Shown: piece by piece, positions 8,893-17,910 of the stretch
How the letters are laid out: every line of letters starts with the position of its first letter
Position numbering within the stretch: position 1 is the first letter of the stretch
Assembly: GCF_003967355.1 (NCBI RefSeq)
Contig: NZ_BIFH01000041.1
Location: forward strand, 62,001-126,000
Reading direction: 5' to 3'
Length of the DNA: 64,000 bases
Source: Embleya hyalina
GTDB taxonomy: Bacteria; Actinomycetota; Actinomycetes; Streptomycetales; Streptomycetaceae
Program-made: the position numbers and the translations under genes
Notes under the pieces: generated by a model
Seen by the model: only the letters and a program-made list of their open reading frames with translations
Databases searched by the model: none
What the model was told of the DNA's origin: nothing

Positions 8893-10320
8893 ATGTTGAC
8901 ACCAATGGTTGACCGCCGGGATCTCCAACAGCGCCTGGACGACCTCGCGCACCAGTACCGCGTTCCGGGTGCCGCGGCCGGTGTGCTGGTCGGCGGGAGG
9001 GTCGAGGTCGTCGCCACCGGGATCGCGAAACTGGGGACGAGCGTTCCGGTGACGACGGACTCGGTGTTCCTGCTCGCCTCCCTCACCAAGGTGTGGACCG
9101 CGACGCTCGTTCTCCAACTCGTGGACGAGGGGCTGGTCGACCCGTCCCTGCCGGTGAACCACTACCTGGATCCGTCGCTGCGGTTGGCAAACGAAGAGGT
9201 GGCGCGCACCGTCACCGTCGGACAACTGCTCTCGCACTCCGGCGGGTTCTTCGGAGATGCCGCCGAGCCGAACATCCGGAGCGACGACGCGGTCGAGAAG
9301 ATCGTCGACAGCTACCGCGACCTCGTTCAACTGCACCGGCCGGGAGCGTTGTTCTCCTACTCCAACTCCGGGTACAACGTGCTGGGCAGGCTCGTCGAGT
9401 GCGTGACCGGATCCACCTGGGACGACGCCTTGCGGACGCGCCTGATCGAACCGTTGGGGCTCGGCAGCACCTCGACACTTCCCGAGGAAACGATGACGAG
9501 ACCCCTGGTGGTCGGTCACGTGCCGGCGGCACCGGGGTCGCACGATCTCGCGCCGGTCTCGACCTGGCTCGACCCCAGGACGTCGGGGCCGTGCGGGGGG
9601 ACGCTCGCGGCAACGCCGGCCGACCTCTTGGCGTTCGCCCGGCATCACCTGGAAAACGGCCTGGCGCCGTCGGGCGCGCGGCTGATGAGTGCGGAGACCA
9701 CGCGGAGCATGCGCGAGCCCCACGTCGTCCAGCCGGATCCGAGCCGCGGTCCCGCCTGGGGCTGGGGATGGTCGATCGAGCATCTCGAACCGCGCGTCGT
9801 CGGCCACATCGGGAGCACGTGCGGTCAGCAGTCCCGCCTGGTCCTGGCGCCCGACCACGGCGTCGCCATTTGCGTCATGGCGAGCGGTGACGTCCAGGGC
9901 ATGGGCGACAAGCTGGTGTCCGAACTCTTGGAGCAGTTGGTGGGAGTCGGCCTGCCGGCCACGCCGGACCCGGTCGAGGCGGACGTCGATGTCACGCCGT
10001 ACGTCGGGCGGTTCCGGATGAGCGACGAGGCGACGATCGACGTACGCGCCGAAGCCTCCGGTCTCGTCGCGTCCTTCACGACGAGCGGCCGTTGGGCCGA
10101 CTTCCACGGGGACTTCTCGACGCCGATGACCTACGCCGGCGGAACGACGTTCCTCATGACGATGCCGCCCGTCACCGACCCGGTCGCGGCCACCTTCCTC
10201 TGGGAGGACGGAGCGGACGGGCCCGCGACCCACCTCGCATCACAGATGCGAGTCGCTCCCCGATCGGAAGCCTTCACGAGGTCGTGGCCGCGGCCCGGTT
10301 CCTCTCCGGACTCGGTGTGA
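8893..10320 (+). CDS. Class-C beta-lactamase-fold serine hydrolase (D-aminopeptidase/esterase type)
   Basis: The 475-residue protein carries the serine beta-lactamase/transpeptidase motifs in order: S63-L-T-K66, Y156-S-N158, and HIG near residue 305. A C-terminal domain of about 110 residues follows, as in D-aminopeptidase DAP and EstB-type esterases. Members hydrolyse D-amino-acid peptides, amides or esters. No signal peptide is visible, so it is probably cytoplasmic and unlikely to be a resistance beta-lactamase. It is divergent from the PLP gene across a 116-base promoter region. A second ATG lies four codons downstream and may be the true start. A 490-base stretch with a terminator follows. 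Confidence 0.87.
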   Translation: MLTPMVDRRDLQQRLDDLAHQYRVPGAAAGVLVGGRVEVVATGIAKLGTSVPVTTDSVFLLASLTKVWTATLVLQLVDEGLVDPSLPVNHYLDPSLRLANEEVARTVTVGQLLSHSGGFFGDAAEPNIRSDDAVEKIVDSYRDLVQLHRPGALFSYSNSGYNVLGRLVECVTGSTWDDALRTRLIEPLGLGSTSTLPEETMTRPLVVGHVPAAPGSHDLAPVSTWLDPRTSGPCGGTLAATPADLLAFARHHLENGLAPSGARLMSAETTRSMREPHVVQPDPSRGPAWGWGWSIEHLEPRVVGHIGSTCGQQSRLVLAPDHGVAICVMASGDVQGMGDKLVSELLEQLVGVGLPATPDPVEADVDVTPYVGRFRMSDEATIDVRAEASGLVASFTTSGRWADFHGDFSTPMTYAGGTTFLMTMPPVTDPVAATFLWEDGADGPATHLASQMRVAPRSEAFTRSWPRPGSSPDSV

Positions 10321-10812
10321 CTGCCGGCGTCGTGTGCCTGACCAGCCCGGACCTCGTCTTCCGATCGGCGCAAGGCGTGGGAGCGCTATCGCCTCGGTCC
10401 TGTTTCCCGTGGACAGCCCAGCCCCCTGGTCACGATCATGGACGCCCGCCCGCACACACTCGCCTTCCTGGCGGGGCTGCGTGGCGACCGTACAAGGAAC
10501 CTGGGCGTTACCGAGCGACGATCGTCGATGTTGCACTCGACCCGGCCGGTCGCTGAGACCGAACTCCTGCGCCGCAGGCCCCGATCATCCGGGGTCGGCC
10601 GTGTGCGCGACCGCCCGGCACGTCCCCGCGCGACCCACCGCCGGACGGACGTGGTGGGGCTTTCTTCGGCAGTAACGCGAACCACTCCTCCGCCGCTGCG
10701 GCAACGACTTCCGCGGGGCCGATGTGCCACAACGCTCATCGGCCCCGCCCGTCTCCCCGGTCGAGCAGCCCGCCTGTGCGGGTCACCATGATGCTCCCGG
10801 CTTCTGGTCCGA
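10321..10812. other. Non-coding stretch with no recognisable gene
   Basis: About 490 bases between the serine hydrolase and the dehydrogenase. Open frames exist on both strands, but none has family character or a convincing ribosome site. The only clear element is the hairpin plus T-rich tail at 10634-10666. It probably also carries the promoter of the downstream operon. Confidence 0.5.
10634..10666 (+). terminator. Rho-independent terminator-like hairpin
   Basis: CCCACC pairs with GGTGGG, extended by a G-U and a C-G pair around a 9-base loop, and is followed by CTTTCTT. Placed rightward downstream of the serine hydrolase, it would end that transcript before the dehydrogenase operon. Confidence 0.5.
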
Positions 10813-10887
10813 ATGAACGAACAACGCGTCCGGGACCCTTGGCACAGTCCCTCCTTGAGACGAGTTCGAGTTGAAGGGCTGTTGGAC

Positions 10888-12144
10888 GTGACGAATGGCA
10901 AGCATTGCGTCGTGGTCGGTGCCGGCGCCGCCGGCCTGTGGACGGCGTGGGCGCTGAGCGAGGTCGGTATGCGCGTGACGGTGCTCGACGCCGGCGCCGC
11001 GGCCGCCGGCGCGTCCTGGGGCAACGCCGGCTGGATATGCCCCGCTCAGGCCGGGCCGGTGCCCGAGGCCGGCATCATCATGCACGGGCTGAAGGATCTC
11101 GTCCGGCGGGACTCCGCGCTCCACTTCTCGCCTGCGGCTCTCCTGCGCCTGGGCCCGTGGATCGCGACGTTCGCGCGCTACTGCAACGACCGGTCGTACT
11201 TCGACGGCCTGGCGGCGTTGTCCACACTCGGATACCCCTCCTTCAAGCTCATCGAACGACTCGGCCTGGACGAGCACTTCGACAAGACCGGTCTCCTGGC
11301 CATCTCGAAGAACCCCGCGGACGTGGAGCACTTCATCGAGAAGATCGAGCCGCTGGCGAAGTTCGGACAGGGGGCCACGACAGAGGTCTTGACCGGCAGC
11401 GCGGTCCAGGACCTCGACCCCGTGGTGCCAAGGGGCCAAGCGGCAGCGTTGATCGGCAACCACTGGCAGGTCGTTCCCCACAAGTACATGGCGGCGCTGA
11501 TCGAGAAGGTGGTCGCCGCCGGTGTCGAGATCCGTGAACACGAGCCCGTGGAGCACCTCCACGTGCGGGACGGGCGGGTGCGAGCGGTTCGCACGAACCG
11601 CGATGTCCACGAGGGCGACCACGTGGTGCTCGCGGCGGGGGTGAACACCACCGCGCTGGCCCGCTCGATCGGTCATCACCTGCCGGTGATCGGAGGCAAG
11701 GGCTACAGCTTCGACGTCCGGCCGGGGCGGATGCCGAAGCAGGCGATCCAGACCCTCGATACACACCTGGCGATCTCTCCGATGGGCGGAACTCTGCGCG
11801 TCGCTGGGGCGATGGACTTCACCAACTCCCCGACCCGCATCCCCAAGCGGCGCGTCGACGCGATGCAGCGCTCCGCTCGGGCCCTCCTCGGACCGTGGAC
11901 CGACCAGTCGGCCCCGTGGTCGGGGCTTCGTCCGGTGGCTCCCGACGGCCTGCCCATGATCGGCAGACTCGCACCGGACTCGAACGTGTTCGTGGCCACC
12001 GGGTACCAGATGCTCGGCATGACGATCTCCCCAGCTGCGGGTGTGCACCTCGCGGAGGCGATCGCCACGGGGGACGACGGCCGTACCGGGCCGTTCTCGG
12101 CGCAGCGCTTCGCTCGCAAGAAGATCAGGGCGTACCCACGATGA
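10888..12144 (+). CDS. FAD-dependent D-amino-acid dehydrogenase (DadA-like)
   Basis: The product is a DAO-family flavoprotein with the dinucleotide-binding GAGAAG at residues 11-16 and the C-terminal signature GLRPVAPDGLPMIG followed by TGYQMLGMTISP. DadA-like enzymes oxidise D-amino acids to 2-oxo acids and pass electrons to the membrane quinone pool. The GTG at 10888 is preferred because GAAGGG sits nine bases upstream and the conserved N-terminus begins here. An in-frame ATG at 10813 has no ribosome site. It overlaps the dipeptidase start by four bases (ATGA) and heads a rightward operon with dipeptidase, D-aminoacylase and DapA-like genes. Confidence 0.9.
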   Translation: MTNGKHCVVVGAGAAGLWTAWALSEVGMRVTVLDAGAAAAGASWGNAGWICPAQAGPVPEAGIIMHGLKDLVRRDSALHFSPAALLRLGPWIATFARYCNDRSYFDGLAALSTLGYPSFKLIERLGLDEHFDKTGLLAISKNPADVEHFIEKIEPLAKFGQGATTEVLTGSAVQDLDPVVPRGQAAALIGNHWQVVPHKYMAALIEKVVAAGVEIREHEPVEHLHVRDGRVRAVRTNRDVHEGDHVVLAAGVNTTALARSIGHHLPVIGGKGYSFDVRPGRMPKQAIQTLDTHLAISPMGGTLRVAGAMDFTNSPTRIPKRRVDAMQRSARALLGPWTDQSAPWSGLRPVAPDGLPMIGRLAPDSNVFVATGYQMLGMTISPAAGVHLAEAIATGDDGRTGPFSAQRFARKKIRAYPR

Positions 12145-13199
12145 CGGCTGTTCCGTCGTACGCGAACCCGACTTCACTCGCAGCATTCGGCCTTTCCCGG
12201 GTCGTCGACGGGCACAACGACCTCGCCTGGGCCTCCCGACTCGCAAGAAGCCACTCGGTCGACGGTCTCGACCGGGAAGGGCACGGGCTGCACACCGATC
12301 TCCCCAAGCTGCGTGCGGGCGGGGTAGGGGGCCAGTTCTGGTCGGTCTACGCCCCGAGTGATCTGGCGCCGGCGGAGGCCGTGCAGTACACCCTGGAGCA
12401 GATCGACTTCGTGCACAGGTTCGTCGCGCGCTATCCACAGGACCTCGTGGCGGCGCGAACGGGACACGACGTCAGGGCCGCGTGGTCGACGGGACGGATC
12501 GCTTGCCTGCTCGGGGCCGAGGGCGGCAACAGCATCGGCGGCTCTCTCGGTGTCCTCCGAGTCCTGGCATCGCTGGGACTGCGCTACCTGACCCTGACCC
12601 ACAATGTGAACGTCGACTGGGCGGACTCCGCCACGGACGTCGTCAACCACGGCGGCTTGTCGGAGTTCGGTCGTGACGTCGTCCGTGAGATGAACCGGCT
12701 GGGCGTGCTGGTGGACCTCGCCCACGTGTCGACCGGGACCATGCGCGACGCCATCGCGATCTCCGACGACCCCGTCGTCTTCAGCCACTCGTCGTGTGCG
12801 ACGTTGTGTCCGCACCCCCGCAACGTCCCCGACGACGTACTCGCGTCGCTCGCGGCCAACGGCGGGGTTCTCATGATCGCCTTCGTGCCGATGTTCCTCT
12901 CGAGCGACTACCGCGACTGGTTCGACAGCGGCAAGGTCGGACCCAAGCCCGTCGTCACGGTCGCCGATGTCGCGGATCACGTCGAGCACGCACGCGAGAG
13001 TGCGGGCATCGCGCACATCGGACTCGGGTCCGACTACGACGGGTTCGAGGACTTCCCGGTGTCGATGGGGGACGTCTCCGGCTTCGCTCCCCTGATCGAC
13101 TGCCTGGCCGACCGTGGGTGGAGCGCTTCGGAGCTCGCCATGCTGATGGGCGGGAACATCCTCCGGGTGCTCGACGATGTCGTCCCGGCACAGCGGTAG
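12141..13199 (+). CDS. M19 membrane-dipeptidase family protein
   Basis: The 352-residue protein matches the renal/membrane dipeptidase family (peptidase M19), binuclear zinc enzymes that split dipeptides and accept D-residues at the C-terminal side. Visible ligand motifs are H25-x-D27 (VDGHND), the bridging Glu in LLGAEGG, the histidines in DLAHVS and FSHSS, and Asp in GSDYDG. No signal peptide or anchor is present, so despite the family name it is cytoplasmic. The ATG overlaps the dehydrogenase stop (ATGA), showing coupled translation. In context it would supply free D-amino acids to the dehydrogenase encoded just upstream. Confidence 0.92.
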   Translation: MTAVPSYANPTSLAAFGLSRVVDGHNDLAWASRLARSHSVDGLDREGHGLHTDLPKLRAGGVGGQFWSVYAPSDLAPAEAVQYTLEQIDFVHRFVARYPQDLVAARTGHDVRAAWSTGRIACLLGAEGGNSIGGSLGVLRVLASLGLRYLTLTHNVNVDWADSATDVVNHGGLSEFGRDVVREMNRLGVLVDLAHVSTGTMRDAIAISDDPVVFSHSSCATLCPHPRNVPDDVLASLAANGGVLMIAFVPMFLSSDYRDWFDSGKVGPKPVVTVADVADHVEHARESAGIAHIGLGSDYDGFEDFPVSMGDVSGFAPLIDCLADRGWSASELAMLMGGNILRVLDDVVPAQR

Positions 13200-13209
13200 G
13201 GCGTGATCC

Positions 13210-13245
13210 GATGCACGTGTTCAAGACGATGCACGTGTTCGAGAC
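13210..13245. repeat. 18-bp tandem repeat before the D-aminoacylase gene
   Basis: GATGCACGTGTTCAAGAC is followed immediately by GATGCACGTGTTCGAGAC, with one mismatch in 18. Each copy holds a CACGTG palindrome. The repeat fills most of the 57-base gap between dipeptidase stop and D-aminoacylase start and ends just before the ribosome site. Confidence 0.9.
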
Positions 13246-13256
13246 AGGGAGTTGGG

Positions 13257-14849
13257 ATGAGTAGTGATTTCGTGGTGCGCGGCGGCCTCCTCGCGGACGG
13301 CACCGGCGCACCGCTCAGGCGCGCGGACGTACTCGTCCGGGGCGACCGCATCGTTTCCGTCGGTGAGGTACCCGATTCCGACGTCGCCGAGTTGGATGCC
13401 GAGGGCGCGGTGGTCGCGCCCGGCTTCGTCAACGTGCTCAGCCAGGCCTACGAGTCGCTCCAACGCGACCCCCGAGGTCTCTCCGACCTGTACCAGGGTG
13501 TCACCACCGAGGTATTCGGCGAAGGCTACTCGCTCGGCCCCGTGGAGGGCCGGATGCGTGCCATCGCAAAGGACTACGCCGAGCAGACGCACGTCCGGCA
13601 CGAGTGGCCGCGGATCAACGACTACCTGAACCACATGGCGACTTCGGGCGTCGGACCGAACCTCGCCAGCTTCGTGGGGGCGGACAACCTTCGCATGGCC
13701 TTCGCCGGTCAGGAGGACCGGCCGCTGACGGCCGGCGAACTGACCGCCGCCTGCGGGCTCCTCGACGAAGAACTGGCGAACGGGGCACTGGGGCTGGGTT
13801 CCGCCCTCATCTACGCCCCGGGCATGTACGCCTCGACCGAGGAGCTGACCGCCTTCGCCGAGGTACTCGCCAGGCACGACGCGCTCTATATCTCGCACAT
13901 CCGCAACGAGTCCGACGCGTTGCTCGAGAGCCTGGACGAGCTCATCACGATCGCCGAGAGGTCGGGAGCCCGGGCCGAGGTCTACCACCTGAAGGCGGCA
14001 GGCCGGGACAACTGGCCCTCGATGGCCCCCGCGATCGCGCGCATCGAGGAGGCAAGGGCCCGCGGCCTCGCCATCACCGCCGACATCTATCCGTACGAGG
14101 CGGGCGCCACCGGCTTGGACGCCTGCATCCCCCCGCGGTTCCACGACGGCGGTCCGGACGCCCTGCGCGGCAAACTCATGTGCGAGGACTTCCGAACCGC
14201 GGTCAAGGACGCCATCCGAGCCCCGGGAACCGACTGGGACAACTGCTACCTGAGCGCGGGCGGCGCGGACGGAATCCTGCTCCTGGGCGGCGACACATCC
14301 GAGTGGAACGGCATGACACTCGCGCAGGTCGCGACGCGGCACGGTGACGCGGATCCGCTCGACACGCTTGTGGACATCGTCGTGGCGGACTCGCGGATGA
14401 TCATCGCCCTGTTCGAGATGACAGAGGACAACGTCCGTCTCGCGCTGCAGAGCCCGTGGGTCTCCGTCTGCTCCGACTCCGAGGCATGGACGGCTGCTCC
14501 GCCGTACAGCGACAGCCCGACACATCCGCGGGCTTACGGGTCCTTCGCCCGGGTGCTCGGCCCCTATGTCCGGGAGGGGGTCCTGCACCTCGAGGATGCG
14601 GTCCGGCGGATGACGAGTCTTCCCGCGCGGACGCTGCGTCTTGCCGACCGCGGCGTGATCCGCGAGGGCGCCTTCGCGGATCTCGCGATCTTCGAGCCCG
14701 ACAAGGTCCGGGATCTTGCCACCTACTCCGACCCGCACCGGTACGCGGAGGGGATGCGGCACGTGGTCGTCAACGGAGTGGTCGCCTTCCGCGAGGGCGG
14801 GCCGACCGACGACCTGGGTGGGCGCGCACTACGACGCGGAAGCAAGTAG
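13257..14849 (+). CDS. N-acyl-D-amino-acid deacylase (D-aminoacylase family), atypical metal site
   Basis: The 530-residue protein is an amidohydrolase-superfamily D-aminoacylase, expected to release free D-amino acids from N-acyl derivatives. The barrel histidines in YISHIRNES and EVYHLKAAG and the Asp in VCSDSE are kept. The usual N-terminal GFIDxHxH reads PGFVNVLSQ (L61, Q63), and the usual GNCG cysteine region reads GEGY (E89, G90). The metal site must therefore differ from Alcaligenes D-aminoacylase. The ATG at 13257 has AGGGAG upstream. An earlier in-frame start at 13203 reads through the tandem repeat and lacks a ribosome site. It is third in the dadA-like operon. Confidence 0.88.
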   Translation: MSSDFVVRGGLLADGTGAPLRRADVLVRGDRIVSVGEVPDSDVAELDAEGAVVAPGFVNVLSQAYESLQRDPRGLSDLYQGVTTEVFGEGYSLGPVEGRMRAIAKDYAEQTHVRHEWPRINDYLNHMATSGVGPNLASFVGADNLRMAFAGQEDRPLTAGELTAACGLLDEELANGALGLGSALIYAPGMYASTEELTAFAEVLARHDALYISHIRNESDALLESLDELITIAERSGARAEVYHLKAAGRDNWPSMAPAIARIEEARARGLAITADIYPYEAGATGLDACIPPRFHDGGPDALRGKLMCEDFRTAVKDAIRAPGTDWDNCYLSAGGADGILLLGGDTSEWNGMTLAQVATRHGDADPLDTLVDIVVADSRMIIALFEMTEDNVRLALQSPWVSVCSDSEAWTAAPPYSDSPTHPRAYGSFARVLGPYVREGVLHLEDAVRRMTSLPARTLRLADRGVIREGAFADLAIFEPDKVRDLATYSDPHRYAEGMRHVVVNGVVAFREGGPTDDLGGRALRRGSK

Positions 14850-14894
14850 TCCCGCGATTCCGCCGATCCCGAGCACGACCACCGAAGGAGAACA

Positions 14895-15794
14895 ATGACA
14901 ACGTCGTTCCGCGGAATTCTCGCAGCCGTGGTGACCCCCTTCGGCGACGACGGTTCGACCGTCGACGCCGAAGGAGTCCGTCGCCAGGTGGAGCACATCG
15001 TCGGCGCGGGCGTGCAGGGCCTGGTGCCGTTGGGCAGCACCGGCGAATTCACGACGCTCAGCATCACCGAGCGGAAGGAGGTCGCCGACCTCTACCTGAA
15101 GGCCGTGGACGGTCGGGTGCCCGTCGTCGTGGGCACCGGAGCGTTGACCACCGGCGAGACGATCGACCTCACCCGGCACGCGGCCGACGCCGGCGCAACT
15201 GCGGTCATGATCGTGCCCCCTTACTACGGCGCCCTTCGCTGGGAGGAGGTCGTGGCGCACTACGGGGCCGTCTCCGATGCCGTGGACATCGACATCATGT
15301 TCTACAACCTGCCCGACGCCACCGGACTGGACCTGTCGGCCGGGCAATTGGCCGAGCTCGCTCGGAACACCCGCGTCACATCGTTCAAGGACACCGGCGG
15401 TGACGCGGTGAAATTCGCGACGGTTGTGCACCACTACGCGGACGCCATACAGCCGCTCAACGGCTACGACACCCTCACGTTCTCCGGCCTCGCAGCCGGC
15501 GCGCAGGCGGGTGTCTGGGGAGCGGCGAGCGTCATCCCTCGGCTGTGCGCGGACTTCTACGAGACCCTCGCGGTGCGAGGCGACATCGCCGGGGCCCGGG
15601 AGCAGTGGACGAAGATCTTCCCGATCTGCGAGTTCCTCGAGACGCACAACTACGCGAGCGCGATCAAGACCGGCCTCGACCTCGTCGGGGTCCCCAGCGG
15701 CCCTCCGCGGCTCCCGACCCTCCCCCTCGCTCGGGAGCACGCGGCGACGTTCGCTCGACTGCTGCGGGGTGCAGGCATCGAACTCGCTTGTTGA
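14895..15794 (+). CDS. DapA/N-acetylneuraminate lyase family aldolase
   Basis: The 299-residue TIM-barrel protein has the class I aldolase hallmarks of the family: Schiff-base lysine K165 (TSFKDTGG), Y137 (MFYNLP) and the substrate-binding GSTGE at 47-51. Family members make dihydrodipicolinate or cleave 2-oxo acids such as sialic acid, KDG or 4-hydroxy-2-oxoglutarate. The catabolic surroundings favour cleavage or condensation of a 2-oxo acid produced by the dehydrogenase rather than lysine synthesis. That is inference. AAGGAG lies seven bases before the ATG. It is the last gene of the operon. Confidence 0.9.
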   Translation: MTTSFRGILAAVVTPFGDDGSTVDAEGVRRQVEHIVGAGVQGLVPLGSTGEFTTLSITERKEVADLYLKAVDGRVPVVVGTGALTTGETIDLTRHAADAGATAVMIVPPYYGALRWEEVVAHYGAVSDAVDIDIMFYNLPDATGLDLSAGQLAELARNTRVTSFKDTGGDAVKFATVVHHYADAIQPLNGYDTLTFSGLAAGAQAGVWGAASVIPRLCADFYETLAVRGDIAGAREQWTKIFPICEFLETHNYASAIKTGLDLVGVPSGPPRLPTLPLAREHAATFARLLRGAGIELAC

Positions 15795-16477
15795 CGGACG
15801 CTTCGATCGACACCGCCCCAGCCCTCACCTCGGCCGGCCACCCGAGGCGCCCGGCCGGGCCGGTCCGGAACCGGCGGCGCGACCGGGACCGCCGATCGCG
15901 CCGGCGCACCCCATCCGGCCGGAGCACATCGCCGTACCGACACGGACAAACGTTCTCCAGTCCCTCGCCACCGACAGGCTGTTCCCTGCCCGAAACCGCG
16001 CCTCGAACATCGAGCCGCGGATCGCTCGCGACGCCGAACGGGGCGGCGGCGGTCATGGTGGCCATGGGTGGGTCTTCGCGTCCTGCCGGTCGGTGAGATT
16101 CTCGGCATACCGCAACACCGACACCGGTGCCGGCCGTGCCGGCGACAGACCGCGACGTCCGTCGACGGGATACCACTGCACGAAGTCCTCGTCCGTGAAC
16201 AGCCCCTCCAGGGGCTGTCAGCGGTCGCCAATGTGTGGTGTGTCGGTGACTGAGGCTCCGTCATAGCGCGATGAGGTGTGGAGTGGGCACCGCCGAGGTG
16301 CCGTGCGACGGCAACGACCGGTTCGTGCGCGTCGTGGTGTCACGGGGCGATGTGAGCCTGGGTGTGCTGTACCTGGGCAAACAGCGGCCTGGTTGCTCCT
16401 GACAGATGGACCGAGGCTGAGGTCATCGCCCACCCGGCCGGGCCCCCTTCGCCCTGGCCCGATGAACAGGACCCCCT
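15795..16477. other. Intergenic region with an IS remnant
   Basis: About 680 bases without an intact gene. It contains a 40-residue transposase fragment (16083-16202, minus strand) and an 8-bp-arm hairpin (16199-16218). The rest shows no recognisable coding segment. It probably includes the promoter of the amidohydrolase gene. Confidence 0.55.
16083..16202 (-). pseudogene. IS1182-type transposase fragment
   Basis: Forty uninterrupted residues begin LFTDEDFVQWYPVDGRRGL and end YAENLTDRQ. These match the N-terminal region of IS1182-family transposases found in actinomycetes. Both the true N-terminus and the catalytic DDE part are absent, so it is a relic. A perfect ACAGCCCC/GGGGCTGT hairpin abuts its 5' edge. 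Confidence 0.7.
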
Positions 16478-17872
16478 TTGTCTTCCTCCGACACCACCAG
16501 CCCGGCCGTGCTCGAACAGCTTCGGCAGCGGTCCGTCGACCCGAAGCGGCGCACCCTGTTCACCGGGGCGACCATCGTCACCATGGACGCCGGCCTCGGT
16601 GTCCTGCACGGCGCCGACCTACTCGTCGAGGGCGACACGATCACCGCGATCGGCACCGGCCTGGACCGCGACGGTGCGGTGCTCGTCGACGCGGCGGGCA
16701 CGATCCTCACCCCGGGCTTCGTCGACACCCACCGGCATGCCTGGGAGACGCAGCTGCGCCGGATCATGCCGGACGTCGACGACCTCGGCGCCTACGTGAT
16801 GTCCACCCTCGCCGGTTACGCCACCGTCTACCGGCCGCACGACATGTACGTCGGCACGAAGCTGGCCGCGCTGACGGCGATCGACAGCGGCATCACGACC
16901 ATGCTCGACTTCTCCCACAACTCCCGCACCCCCGAGCACTCCGACGCCGCCGTCCAGGCGCTGATCGACACCGGCATCCGCGGGGTGCACGCCTCGATGG
17001 GCCCGCACTTCGGTGGCTGGGACAAGCAGTGGCCCGGTGATCTGGCCCGCCTCAAGGACACGTACTTCGCCGGCGACGACCAGCTGCTGACCCTGCGCCT
17101 GGCCGCCCTGGCCACCGACGAGATCGCCGGACCCGCCCTGGCCTACGGCCCCTCCCTCGCCCGCACGGCGAAGGACCTGGGCATCGGGGTGAGCGTCGAC
17201 GCCGTCTTCGGCGCCTCCTCCTCGACGGCCATCCTGAACTGGGCGAAGGACGGCCTCCTCGGCCCGGACCTCACCCTCATCCACGCCACCGGCCTCACCG
17301 GCGAGGCCTGGAAGGCAATCGGGGCCGGCGGCACGACGATCGCCCTGGCCCCGACCTCGGACGCCCAGATCGGGCTGGAGACCGCGATCCCCGCGATCGA
17401 CGAGGCCCTGGCCGTCGGCGTGCGGCCGGGGCTGAGCATCGATGTGGAGGTGGCGCTGGTCAGCGACATGTTCACGCAGATGCGGGCCCTGCACGCCATC
17501 CAGCGAATGCGCGCGGTCAACGCGGTCCACGGCACCGAGCAGCCGCCGTCCCGGATCACCACCCACGACGTCCTGGACTTCGCCACCCTCCAGGGCGCCC
17601 GCACCAACGGCCTGGCCGGCGTCACCGGCTCGCTCACCCCGGGCAAGAAGGCCGACCTGCTGGTCATCCGGGCCGAGGACCTCAACAACATGCCGCTCAA
17701 CGACGCGGTGGGCACCGTCGTGCTCGGCTCGGACGCGCGCAACATCAGCGCCGTCCTCATCAACGGCACTCCCCGCAAGTGGAACGGCCAGGTCCTCGAC
17801 GTCGACCTGCCCGCCCTGCGCGCCGAGGTCCACGCCTCCCGCGAATACGTGCTGAACACCCCTGCCCTCTGA
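16478..17872 (+). CDS. Amidohydrolase family protein (TRZ/ATZ or 8-oxoguanine deaminase-like)
   Basis: The 464-residue protein is an amidohydrolase-superfamily cyclic-imidate or aminohydrolase-type enzyme. The metal-binding H85-x-H87 lies in GFVDTHRHAWE, a further histidine in TLIHATGL and an Asp in LSIDVEVAL. The C-terminal composite-domain motif LTPGKKADLLVI is typical. It may deaminate or dechlorinate a heterocycle, but the substrate cannot be set. The start is a TTG with AGGA a few bases upstream. No closer ATG fits the family length. A truncated paralogue follows 38 bases downstream, so the two look like a tandem duplication with one decayed copy. Codon use is cleaner than the surrounding remnants. 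Confidence 0.85.
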   Translation: MSSSDTTSPAVLEQLRQRSVDPKRRTLFTGATIVTMDAGLGVLHGADLLVEGDTITAIGTGLDRDGAVLVDAAGTILTPGFVDTHRHAWETQLRRIMPDVDDLGAYVMSTLAGYATVYRPHDMYVGTKLAALTAIDSGITTMLDFSHNSRTPEHSDAAVQALIDTGIRGVHASMGPHFGGWDKQWPGDLARLKDTYFAGDDQLLTLRLAALATDEIAGPALAYGPSLARTAKDLGIGVSVDAVFGASSSTAILNWAKDGLLGPDLTLIHATGLTGEAWKAIGAGGTTIALAPTSDAQIGLETAIPAIDEALAVGVRPGLSIDVEVALVSDMFTQMRALHAIQRMRAVNAVHGTEQPPSRITTHDVLDFATLQGARTNGLAGVTGSLTPGKKADLLVIRAEDLNNMPLNDAVGTVVLGSDARNISAVLINGTPRKWNGQVLDVDLPALRAEVHASREYVLNTPAL

Positions 17873-17910
17873 CGACGGCTTCACCACTTCGACCGTCTTC
17901 AGGTATCGAC

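Noticed and set aside
8893-10320. Reading the serine hydrolase as a resistance beta-lactamase
   Set aside because: There is no signal peptide, a C-terminal extension is present and the gene lies in a D-peptide catabolic cluster. The esterase/D-aminopeptidase branch fits better.
10438-10791. 117-codon plus-strand frame between the serine hydrolase and dehydrogenase
   Set aside because: Arg-rich composition, no ribosome site, and it runs through the terminator hairpin.
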